DNA of 23,539 bases from JBKEDH01 sp047975295 (lineage in GTDB: Bacteria; Bacteroidota; Bacteroidia; Flavobacteriales; Flavobacteriaceae). The DNA lies in assembly GCA_047975295.1 (NCBI GenBank), contig JBKEDH010000108.1, forward strand, positions 1 to 23,539, read 5' to 3'. Made by a program: the position numbers and the translations under genes. The notes below the pieces were generated by a model, which worked only from the letters and a program-made list of their open reading frames with translations, was not told where the DNA came from and searched no databases. How positions within the stretch are numbered: position 1 is the first letter of the stretch; each line of letters opens with the position of its first letter. Of the stretch, positions 6,760 to 14,261 are shown one piece after another.

Positions 6760-7538
6760 CTATTTTAGATAAAATAACCGCCGATAAACATAAAGAGGTC
6801 TCCTTACGGAAAAACTTAATTCCAACCCAACAGTTGGAACAATCGGTATTGTTCGAAAAGCCGACAATCTCACTTTCCGAAACATTAAAAAACAGTACAA
6901 CGGGCATTATTGCCGAACATAAACGCAGATCGCCATCAAAGGCCATTATCAACCAAAATTTTAATGTGTTCGATGTTGCCCAAGGCTACGAAAAAGCAGG
7001 AGTGTGCGGTATGTCGGTCTTAACCGATGGTAAATATTTTGGAGGCTCTTTGGACGATTTGCTTACCGCCCGGGCCAGCTGTAACTTGCCTCTTTTACGC
7101 AAAGAATTCATTATAGACGAATACCAAATTTTAGAGGCAAAAGCCTATGGTGCCGATGTTATTTTACTTATCGCCGCCATTTTATCGCACGAAGAGATTA
7201 AACAATTTTCAAGATTTGCCAAAAGCTTAAACTTAAATGTGCTGTTAGAAGTACATAATGAACATGAACTACAAAAATCGCTTATGCCTAGTTTAGACAT
7301 GTTGGGCGTAAACAACAGAGATTTAAAAAGCTTTAATGTAAGTTTGGATATCAGTAAGGATTTAAGCGATAAAATCCCGAGTGAATTTGTAAAAGTATCC
7401 GAAAGTGGCATTAGCAATATTGAAGCCATAAAAGACTTACAGACCTACGGTTACCAAGGTTTTTTAATTGGAGAAAATTTTATGAAAACCGAAAATGCGG
7501 GCAAAAGTGCTTTGGCATTTATAGAACATCTTAAATAA
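6756..7538 (+). CDS. trpC: Indole-3-glycerol-phosphate synthase
   Basis: TrpC closes the indole ring, turning carboxyphenylamino-deoxyribulose phosphate into indole-3-glycerol phosphate with loss of CO2 and water. The 260-residue TIM barrel has IIAEHKRRSPSK near residues 51-62, with catalytic Glu54 and Lys56. It continues with 'SVLTDGKYFGGSLDDL', 'PLLRKEFIIDEYQILEAKAYGADVILLIAA', 'LLEVHNEHEL', 'LGVNNRDL', 'VSESGI' and a phosphate-binding 'FLIGENFM' end. Its start overlaps the trpD stop by four bases. It is a stand-alone enzyme, not a TrpC-TrpF fusion; trpF follows after only 7 bp. All family landmarks are present. Confidence 0.95.
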   Translation: MTILDKITADKHKEVSLRKNLIPTQQLEQSVLFEKPTISLSETLKNSTTGIIAEHKRRSPSKAIINQNFNVFDVAQGYEKAGVCGMSVLTDGKYFGGSLDDLLTARASCNLPLLRKEFIIDEYQILEAKAYGADVILLIAAILSHEEIKQFSRFAKSLNLNVLLEVHNEHELQKSLMPSLDMLGVNNRDLKSFNVSLDISKDLSDKIPSEFVKVSESGISNIEAIKDLQTYGYQGFLIGENFMKTENAGKSALAFIEHLK

Positions 7539-7545
7539 TAAGGTT

Positions 7546-8184
7546 ATGACCATCGATAAAAAATTAAAGTTTAAAATCTGTGGAATGAAATATCCCGAGA
7601 ACATACAAGCGGTTACAAACCTTCTACCCGATTATATCGGCTTTATATTTTATAAAAGGTCTGCCCGATATTTTGATGGTATTATTCCGGAATTACCAAA
7701 AAATATAAAAAAAACAGGTGTTTTTGTCGATGAAAATATAGAAACGGTTTCCAAGAAAATAGAACAATATGGTTTACAAGCTGTTCAATTACATGGTAAC
7801 GAATCTGTAAAATATTGCAAAGACCTTCAAAAACAAAATATCGAAATAATAAAGGCCTTTTCGGTAAATAACGATTTCGATTTTAGTATTTTAAGCAACT
7901 ACGAAACAGTTTGCAACTACTTTCTGTTCGATACCAAAGGCAAACTTCCCGGAGGTAACGGCTATACTTTTAATTGGTCTATTTTAAATAAATACCCTTC
8001 TACCAAACCCTATTTTTTAAGTGGCGGTATTGGTATTGACGAGATAAAACTTATTAAAAAATTTACACAAAGCAAAGCGGTAAAGTATTGTTACGCATTA
8101 GATGTAAACAGTAAATTTGAAACCAAACCCGGATGGAAAGATACAGTATTGTTAAAGGATTTCAAAAATACTATTTTCAATTAG
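7546..8184 (+). CDS. trpF: Phosphoribosylanthranilate isomerase
   Basis: TrpF performs the Amadori rearrangement of phosphoribosylanthranilate to the linear carboxyphenylamino deoxyribulose phosphate used by TrpC. In the 212-residue TIM barrel, 'FKICGMK' carries the catalytic cysteine, and 'GFIFYKRSARYF', 'KKTGVFVDE' and 'AVQLHGNE' follow. 'FLFDTKGKLPGGNGYTFNWSIL' holds the catalytic aspartate, and 'FLSGGIG' and 'ALDVNSKFETKPGWKD' close the barrel. The gene sits 7 bp after trpC, in pathway order. The 116-bp gap downstream to trpB is longer than the other junctions and holds short GTGGAAA-like and repeat-related sequence rather than a gene. Confidence 0.94.
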   Translation: MTIDKKLKFKICGMKYPENIQAVTNLLPDYIGFIFYKRSARYFDGIIPELPKNIKKTGVFVDENIETVSKKIEQYGLQAVQLHGNESVKYCKDLQKQNIEIIKAFSVNNDFDFSILSNYETVCNYFLFDTKGKLPGGNGYTFNWSILNKYPSTKPYFLSGGIGIDEIKLIKKFTQSKAVKYCYALDVNSKFETKPGWKDTVLLKDFKNTIFN

Positions 8185-8300
8185 AATATAGGTAAAAAGT
8201 GGAAAGTGGAAAATATATTTAGAGTCAAGACTTTTCGCCTTTCTACTTAATGTTTTCGACTAACACTCAACACCCTTAAACCGAAAAAAAATAAACAAAG

Positions 8301-9482
8301 ATGAACTATAACGTAAACGAAAAAGGATATTATGGCGAATTTGGAGGTGCATTTATACCCGAAATGCTTTACCCAAATGTAGAAGAACTACGCCAAAACT
8401 ACCTTAAAATAATGGACGAACCCAACTTTAAAAGAGAATTTAACCAGCTTTTACAAGACTATGTGGGGCGTCCATCTCCACTTTATTTCGCTAAGCGTTT
8501 ATCGAAAAAACACAATACCAAAATATACCTAAAACGAGAAGACTTAAACCATACCGGTGCCCATAAAATAAATAACACCATTGGCCAGATATTAATGGCT
8601 AAACGCTTAGGAAAAACACGTATTATTGCCGAGACCGGTGCTGGACAACATGGTGTGGCCACAGCTACCGTTTGTGCCTTAATGGGCATGACATGCGTGG
8701 TCTATATGGGCGAAGTCGATATTGCACGCCAAGCCCCAAATGTGGCACGAATGAAAATGCTTGGAGCCACAGTAATCCCAGCAAAATCGGGAAGCCGCAC
8801 CCTTAAAGATGCCACCAACGAGGCTATTCGAGATTGGATTAATAATCCCATAAACACCCATTATATTATCGGTTCGGCTATTGGCCCCCACCCTTATCCC
8901 GATATGGTAACCCGTTTCCAGTCAATTATTTCCAAAGAAATAAAAACCCAACTTAAAACCCATGAAGGACGTGAAAACCCCGATTATGTAATAGCTTGTA
9001 TTGGTGGTGGCAGCAATGCAGCCGGTACATTTTACCATTTTCTCCACGAAGACCAAGTGGGCATTATTGCAGTCGAAGCTGCCGGACACGGTATCGATTC
9101 GGGCGAAAGTGCCGCCACATCTGTTTTGGGAAAAGAAGGTATTATACACGGCTGTAAAACATTACTTATGCAGACCAACGACGGACAAATAACCGAACCT
9201 TACTCCATTTCGGCAGGATTAGATTACCCCGGTGTTGGCCCCATGCACGCCCATCTGTGCAAAACCGGACGTGCCGAATTTATGTCCATAACCGACAACG
9301 AAGCCATGAATGCCGGGCTCGAACTGTGCAAATTAGAAGGTATTATCCCTGCCATAGAAAGCTCGCACGCCCTGGCCATTTTCAATCAAAAAACATTTAA
9401 CCCAGACGATATTGTTGTTGTAAGCCTGTCCGGTCGAGGCGATAAGGATTTACAAAATTATATCGATTATTTTAATTTCTAA
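8301..9482 (+). CDS. trpB: Tryptophan synthase beta chain
   Basis: TrpB is the pyridoxal-phosphate enzyme that joins indole to serine to give tryptophan, working in an alpha2-beta2 complex with TrpA. The 393-residue protein starts 'YNVNEKGYYGEFGGAFIPEM', typical of TrpB1. The PLP lysine is Lys89 in 'LNHTGAHKINN'. The substrate loop is 'AETGAGQHGVATATVCALMG', and the cofactor phosphate loop is GGGSNAAGTF. 'HAHLCKTGRAEF' and the C-terminal 'VSLSGRGDKDL' are also canonical. It is followed by a 219-bp gap carrying repeat elements before trpA. The length and all motifs indicate a functional enzyme. Confidence 0.97.
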   Translation: MNYNVNEKGYYGEFGGAFIPEMLYPNVEELRQNYLKIMDEPNFKREFNQLLQDYVGRPSPLYFAKRLSKKHNTKIYLKREDLNHTGAHKINNTIGQILMAKRLGKTRIIAETGAGQHGVATATVCALMGMTCVVYMGEVDIARQAPNVARMKMLGATVIPAKSGSRTLKDATNEAIRDWINNPINTHYIIGSAIGPHPYPDMVTRFQSIISKEIKTQLKTHEGRENPDYVIACIGGGSNAAGTFYHFLHEDQVGIIAVEAAGHGIDSGESAATSVLGKEGIIHGCKTLLMQTNDGQITEPYSISAGLDYPGVGPMHAHLCKTGRAEFMSITDNEAMNAGLELCKLEGIIPAIESSHALAIFNQKTFNPDDIVVVSLSGRGDKDLQNYIDYFNF

Positions 9483-9489
9483 ACTTTGG

Positions 9490-9563
9490 GCGTTACCCTT
9501 TGGGTCGGGCTTTCGGTAGTCGCTCTCTGCGAGGAGCTCCAACAATACCTCAATCCCTAACGC
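9490..9563. repeat. REP-like palindromic element in the trpB-trpA gap
   Basis: The 74-bp segment is bounded by GCGTTA (9490-9495) and its reverse complement TAACGC (9558-9563). It contains an internal ACCC-TTT-GGGT hairpin (9495-9505) and a second imperfect stem around GCTC...GGAGC. It is much richer in G and C than its surroundings. Similar 'GGGCGTTACCC ... TCCCTAACGC' elements recur between genes in Bacteroidota genomes, to my knowledge; copy number here cannot be seen. Confidence 0.6.
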
Positions 9564-9638
9564 AGAAGAACCTAAAAAAATAAAAAACGAAGAGTAAAAC
9601 ATATATTTAGAATCAATAACCAAGACTTTTAGGCTTTC

Positions 9639-9701
9639 AACCAACAACACAAGCAACCAGCAACCAAAAGCAAACAACCAGCAACAAATAACGAACAACC
9701 A
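9639..9701 (+). repeat. A/C-rich degenerate tandem repeat upstream of trpA
   Basis: The stretch is almost free of G and T and is built from units related to CAACCAG. The 11-mer CAACCAGCAAC occurs exactly at 9654-9664 and 9675-9685. It runs right up to the trpA ATG and may act as an unstructured, A-rich translation-initiation region. Confidence 0.6.
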
Positions 9702-10490
9702 ATGAACCGCATACACCAAAAATTAGAAGAAAACAAAAAATTATTATCCATATACTTTACGGCAGGATACCCCCATATAAACGATACCGTAACTATTATA
9801 CAACATTTAGAAAAAAGCGGTGTCGATATGATAGAAATCGGGCTACCGTTTAGCGATCCACTTGCCGATGGCCCAACCATTCAAAACAGTTCTACACAGG
9901 CTCTAAAAAACGGTATGACTACCGAAGCCCTTTTCAATCAACTAAAAGATATCCGTAAAACGGTAAACATTCCGCTAATCATCATGGGGTATTTTAACCC
10001 CATATTACAATACGGCATAGAGAACTTCTGCAGAAAATGCCAAGAAACGGGCATTGATGGTCTTATTGTTCCAGACTTGCCAGTCGATGTTTACAACGAA
10101 CAATACAAAAGTATTTTCGAAGCTTATGGCCTTATCAATATCTTTTTAATTACCCCACAAACCAATAACGAACGTATTAAATTTATCGATTCGGTTTCAA
10201 ACGGATTTATCTACATGGTAAGCAGCGCAAGTGTTACGGGCAGCCAATCGGGATTTGGCAAGGAACAAAACAAATATTTTAAACGCATTTTCGAATTAAA
10301 CTTAAAAAACCCACAAATTGTAGGTTTCGGTATTTCCAATAACGACACATTTTTACAGGCTACACAATATGCAAAAGGTGCTATTATAGGTAGTGCATTT
10401 ATAAAACACTTAACATCGAAAGGTATAGATACCATTCCTGAATTTATAAACGATATTTTAAAAAAGAAGTCTAATACAGGACAAAAATAG
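9702..10490 (+). CDS. trpA: Tryptophan synthase alpha chain
   Basis: TrpA cleaves indole-3-glycerol phosphate to indole and glyceraldehyde 3-phosphate and channels the indole to TrpB. The 262-residue TIM barrel shows 'LLSIYFTAGYPHIND' near the start. 'GVDMIEIGLPFSDPLADGP' carries catalytic Glu45 and Asp56. 'IIMGYFNPI', 'DGLIVPDLPV', 'FLITPQTNNERI', 'GFIYMVSSASVTG' and 'VGFGISN' follow, ending with 'GAIIGSAFIKHL' at the phosphate site. This is the last gene of the operon, so the order is trpE-G-D-C-F-B-A. Two small palindromes follow within 45 bp. The start ATG at 9702 gives the usual N-terminus. The gene seems intact. Confidence 0.96.
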   Translation: MNRIHQKLEENKKLLSIYFTAGYPHINDTVTIIQHLEKSGVDMIEIGLPFSDPLADGPTIQNSSTQALKNGMTTEALFNQLKDIRKTVNIPLIIMGYFNPILQYGIENFCRKCQETGIDGLIVPDLPVDVYNEQYKSIFEAYGLINIFLITPQTNNERIKFIDSVSNGFIYMVSSASVTGSQSGFGKEQNKYFKRIFELNLKNPQIVGFGISNNDTFLQATQYAKGAIIGSAFIKHLTSKGIDTIPEFINDILKKKSNTGQK

Positions 10491-10497
10491 ATTTAAT

Positions 10498-10531
10498 TGG
10501 TTTACTAAACCAGATTTTCAAGACCTTGAAA
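10498..10531. terminator. Two adjacent palindromes between convergent trpA and metallophosphoesterase genes
   Basis: TGGTTTA-C-TAAACCA (10498-10512) and TTTCAAG-AC-CTTGAAA (10516-10531) are both perfect. They begin eight bases after trpA and sit between convergent transcription units. The T-tracts are weak (ATTTT between them on the plus strand), so function as a bidirectional terminator is only probable. Confidence 0.4.
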
Positions 10532-10589
10532 GTTTAATGTAATATTTTGATTATTAATATATTAAAATAATTTATGGTTTTTTGTTGTG

Positions 10590-13500
10590 TTAAAATCCAA
10601 AGCCAAAACCAAATACCATACGTAGGCCATCGGCAGAATTGAATACACCCAAATTCCCGGAGACGGCATCCACAGCATTTATAAAGAAGCCACCACCATA
10701 AGCATTATGCCATTTTTTGGAACTGTCGTCTCCTATCCAAACCCTTCCATAATCGAATCCTGCAAAAACACCCAATTTTAATGGAATAATCTGGGTTTTT
10801 AATTGATTAAAACTGTACCGCAAATCGGTGTTTTGGTAAAAGGCATTTTTACCGGTAAAGCGTTGGTTTCTAAAACCTCGTAATCCATCTACACCTCCTA
10901 TCGATGCTGCTTGATAAAATTCAAATCCATCACCAAAATTAAAATGGCCTTTTAGGTTTCCGGCAAGCACCAACCGTCCGGAAGGCTCCAATTTTCGGGC
11001 AAAGCCTAATTTTGAAATGAGGTATGTGAAATTCTGACCATTTTGATCGAGATTACTCTTAAATCCTGTATCTAACTGAAACAAAAATCCATTGGTGGGG
11101 TAAGCCTTATTATCAAAATTGGCAAATGCAAATGTTCCGTTTATGCCCATAAAATTATTATCGTCAAAAAGATACAACGGTACATTGGTATTTTGCCCAA
11201 TAAAACGGTCTCCAATAAAAGCCACATCCACACGCTCAAAATCAATACCAATAGCAGCTTTACTTCCTCTCTTGGAATTCCATATAAGCTGGGGCATTAT
11301 ACTAAAACCACCTATTTTAACACGATTATAATCCATACCTAAATTATCGTCGTTATTTTTAGTTTCATTACTATAACCAAAGTAATTAATACTGAAATTA
11401 GGACTATGGAAATTGGCTTTTAACCCCAAATTTAAGTTTCCAAAAACATAGGCAAATTCACCTTGGTAGTTTAAATCGAAACCATTAGTTGCAAAATAAT
11501 AATGGGCACTTAACCGATGTTGAGACGTAAACGGGTTACGCTCAAAACCATAAACGGTATAAGTATTGCTAAAACCAAGCCTTACTCCATCGTCTGGATT
11601 ATAGCCCACCGAGGGAATAAACTGATTGGTATTGTTTTTTGGCTTTTTAAGATTATAGACATTGGTCTCGTAATCGTCGGTTAATCTTACACGTGCTTTT
11701 TGGGCTTTTTCTACATTGTTCTTTTTCGATTTATAATCGTAAACCACTATATTTTTGCCATTTTCAACCAAAAAACGATCATTATTCTGTCCGCCAATAA
11801 GTCTTATTTTTATTTTTTTACTCTTTCCTTTTACTTCAAATGTATCATCATCATCCAAGCCGTAAACCCATATTTCCCTAGTTTCACCGGCCTTATATGT
11901 TCGATGGTGAAAACGGTCGGTAATGCCATCACTCTTTTTTCGAAAAGCAGAAACTTCCACATCGCTGTTATCAAGAACATTTATACTAATAAAATCGTCT
12001 TTATTGGTAGCTGTAACAACATTAATTCGGTTAAGTACTCTAAAATAATTATCGGCAATTGCAGGTAAATTCTGTTTACGCTGTTTTAATATGAATTTTA
12101 TATTTTCAAAGATTTCATCTTGTACTTCTTTAGGCATAACAGCAAAGGCTTCGTTAATTACCGTATCGCTAAGTTGTTGCTGCAGAAATTGTACTTGTTC
12201 GTCCCAAACCAATTTGTCTATTTGCGACATAAACGCTACATCCAGCGGATAGCCCGAAACGTTAAACCCCTTTATATCGGTAAGGTTGGGTTCGTATTTT
12301 CTGAATTTTCGTGCTAGAGGCAACAAGGCTACGGCAGTACCAAAGAGAAATCCATCAGACATTTTGGAAAAGGCCAAATCCCTGTCCCGAGCTAAAGGTC
12401 TGTAAACCGTTTTTCCATCTTCTTCAAAAACCATCCAGCGCCATTGGTCTTGGTGACGGTCTGCATCGCCTATCAATATATCAAACAGGCGTACCTTAAC
12501 AAATTCTTTTTCATCCACAATATGCGATTCGTCTTTATGGATAGCCTTTAACATATCGACCGTACTTACAATATTACCCGTAAAATTCCCATTAGCAAGA
12601 TGGGTATGTCCTTCCGATGGATGTTCTTCCACTATATACAGTTCATCTCCAAATTCTGTATTGTATCCACCCAAAGCATTTTGTTTGGGAATAAAATACA
12701 GTTTTGGATTTAAATGATAAATGCCCATTGCTTCGGATAAATTTGCTACGGCCAGAGGTACATACGGATGCGACCCGGTAAACACGTCTTCAACCAATTG
12801 TTCGGATTTTGTGTCGGAAAATTGCCCAATAACATTTTGCTCCGGGAACAGGGCGGTTTGTATAAACTGGGACGCTTGTTTCCGCATGGCACGCATAACA
12901 TAACGTTTGCCATCGGCATTTTTTAAATGTAAGGATTTGGATTGTGTGCCTCCACCCTTTCTTAAAGGTTTTAACCCCCCAAACAATGTATCCAGATTTA
13001 CTGTTGGAGCTTCTACTTTTGTACTGTATGTTTGCCGAAAGCGTTCGCCCCAAAGCCATGTATAAAAATTTGATTTTTGGGTTTCTTCTTCGGAATAAAT
13101 AGCTGCCGACACCTTTTCTTGAAAGGAATCGAGATGGGAAGTTATACTTGTTTTTCGTACCGGTTTTATTTGTTTATAAAAATCGACCACATTGTTGTGA
13201 GTATCTATAAACTGAACATCAATAGCTTGGTTTTTATGGATATTCAATATAGCATAACCATGCGTTCCATGACTATAATCCTGCTTATTACGTACTCGTG
13301 TAGGTGATAATTTTGATGCAGAACCACTGATAATCTGTACCAGATTATCAACTTCAAAATATCCTAAAATATGTTCATGTCCTGAAAGAAAAATAACATT
13401 TTCATTTTGTTGCGAAGCTGTTATAAGCTGTTTTCGCAAATCGTTATAAAAACGGTTGGATATATCAGCATTTACAATACCTGTTGAAGTGCGTAATCCG

Positions 13501-14252
13501 TTTTTTAAAGTTCCCAACACGGGTAAGGGCTTTAAATGGTTTTTAAAATTGTAACGCCCGGCATGTGGGCCACTGCTGTACATGGGATGGTGTATGGCAA
13601 CCAAAGTGGTTTTGCCCCGTGATTTTTTAATTTCACTTCTAAATTCCTCCAAAAAATCTTCACGGGTTTTTATGTCGCAATCGTCATTAATAGTTGGATG
13701 GCGGTTCCAATTGGTTATATACCACTGCGAATCGACTATGAGCATAACCACCTCGTCGCTTAAATTTACTTTTCCTATACCGCAGCTTTTTCTGGGCTGA
13801 AAAGCTTTTTTACCCAACTCGTGGCTTACAAAGGCTTCCTGCAATTTTAGGCCGTCTATACCATTGTACCAATCATGGTTTCCAGGTAGAAAATATACAC
13901 TTCCGGGAAAAGTCTTGGCTATTTCGGTTTGAGCACGTAGTGCAGCTTTGGCTTCGTTATGTCCTCGCTCTCCTTCTTTCGGAAAACCTTTGGGATAAAT
14001 ATTATCACCCAAAAACAACAGTACATCCTGTTTATCTGCTTTAGAAAATAATTTTTGCATTTCTATTAAAGCCTTTGGTGCCGAACCATCAGCTTCTAAC
14101 ATGCCGGCATCTCCAATTAAAAAAAGATTTAATGTTTCTTTATCAACATGTTCTATTTTTTTATTGTTTAAAGATGTTTGATTAGATTTATAAGTGGCGC
14201 AGCCAAAAAGTAATCCCACTATAAAAACACTTAAATATATCTTTATCTTCAT
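10590..14252 (-). CDS. Outer-membrane lipoprotein: metallophosphoesterase + kinase-like segment + Omp85-like barrel
   Basis: This 1220-residue protein has at least three parts. A lipoprotein signal ends in the lipobox LLFGC (Cys18). Residues 43-300 form a calcineurin-like metallophosphoesterase with all metal-binding blocks: GDAG (Asp48), GDN (82-84), GNHDW (124-128), HHP (221-223) and GHEH (291-294). Residues about 430-630 look kinase-like. They contain a glycine-rich 'RKGGGTQSKS' followed by 'YVMRAMRK', then ILIGDADRHQDQW (591-604) and ARDRD (621-625), recalling the DRHxxN/DxD loops of PI-kinase-, HipA- or CotH-type folds. The last roughly 350 residues are strand-rich, contain 'GVDGLRGFRNQRF' like the Omp85 RGF motif, and end in FGFGF as barrels do. 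It would face the periplasm or surface from the outer membrane. Substrates are unknown. It is the last gene of a three-gene unit, 9 bp after its neighbour. Confidence 0.78.
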   Translation of the reverse strand: MKIKIYLSVFIVGLLFGCATYKSNQTSLNNKKIEHVDKETLNLFLIGDAGMLEADGSAPKALIEMQKLFSKADKQDVLLFLGDNIYPKGFPKEGERGHNEAKAALRAQTEIAKTFPGSVYFLPGNHDWYNGIDGLKLQEAFVSHELGKKAFQPRKSCGIGKVNLSDEVVMLIVDSQWYITNWNRHPTINDDCDIKTREDFLEEFRSEIKKSRGKTTLVAIHHPMYSSGPHAGRYNFKNHLKPLPVLGTLKNGLRTSTGIVNADISNRFYNDLRKQLITASQQNENVIFLSGHEHILGYFEVDNLVQIISGSASKLSPTRVRNKQDYSHGTHGYAILNIHKNQAIDVQFIDTHNNVVDFYKQIKPVRKTSITSHLDSFQEKVSAAIYSEEETQKSNFYTWLWGERFRQTYSTKVEAPTVNLDTLFGGLKPLRKGGGTQSKSLHLKNADGKRYVMRAMRKQASQFIQTALFPEQNVIGQFSDTKSEQLVEDVFTGSHPYVPLAVANLSEAMGIYHLNPKLYFIPKQNALGGYNTEFGDELYIVEEHPSEGHTHLANGNFTGNIVSTVDMLKAIHKDESHIVDEKEFVKVRLFDILIGDADRHQDQWRWMVFEEDGKTVYRPLARDRDLAFSKMSDGFLFGTAVALLPLARKFRKYEPNLTDIKGFNVSGYPLDVAFMSQIDKLVWDEQVQFLQQQLSDTVINEAFAVMPKEVQDEIFENIKFILKQRKQNLPAIADNYFRVLNRINVVTATNKDDFISINVLDNSDVEVSAFRKKSDGITDRFHHRTYKAGETREIWVYGLDDDDTFEVKGKSKKIKIRLIGGQNNDRFLVENGKNIVVYDYKSKKNNVEKAQKARVRLTDDYETNVYNLKKPKNNTNQFIPSVGYNPDDGVRLGFSNTYTVYGFERNPFTSQHRLSAHYYFATNGFDLNYQGEFAYVFGNLNLGLKANFHSPNFSINYFGYSNETKNNDDNLGMDYNRVKIGGFSIMPQLIWNSKRGSKAAIGIDFERVDVAFIGDRFIGQNTNVPLYLFDDNNFMGINGTFAFANFDNKAYPTNGFLFQLDTGFKSNLDQNGQNFTYLISKLGFARKLEPSGRLVLAGNLKGHFNFGDGFEFYQAASIGGVDGLRGFRNQRFTGKNAFYQNTDLRYSFNQLKTQIIPLKLGVFAGFDYGRVWIGDDSSKKWHNAYGGGFFINAVDAVSGNLGVFNSADGLRMVFGFGFGF

Positions 14253-14261
14253 TGGTTCTAA

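Noticed and set aside
9450..9880. Minus-strand open frames rich in Cys, Trp and Leu upstream of trpA.
   Set aside because: They are products of reading the A/C-rich repeat and trpA on the opposite strand; no family pattern or start context.
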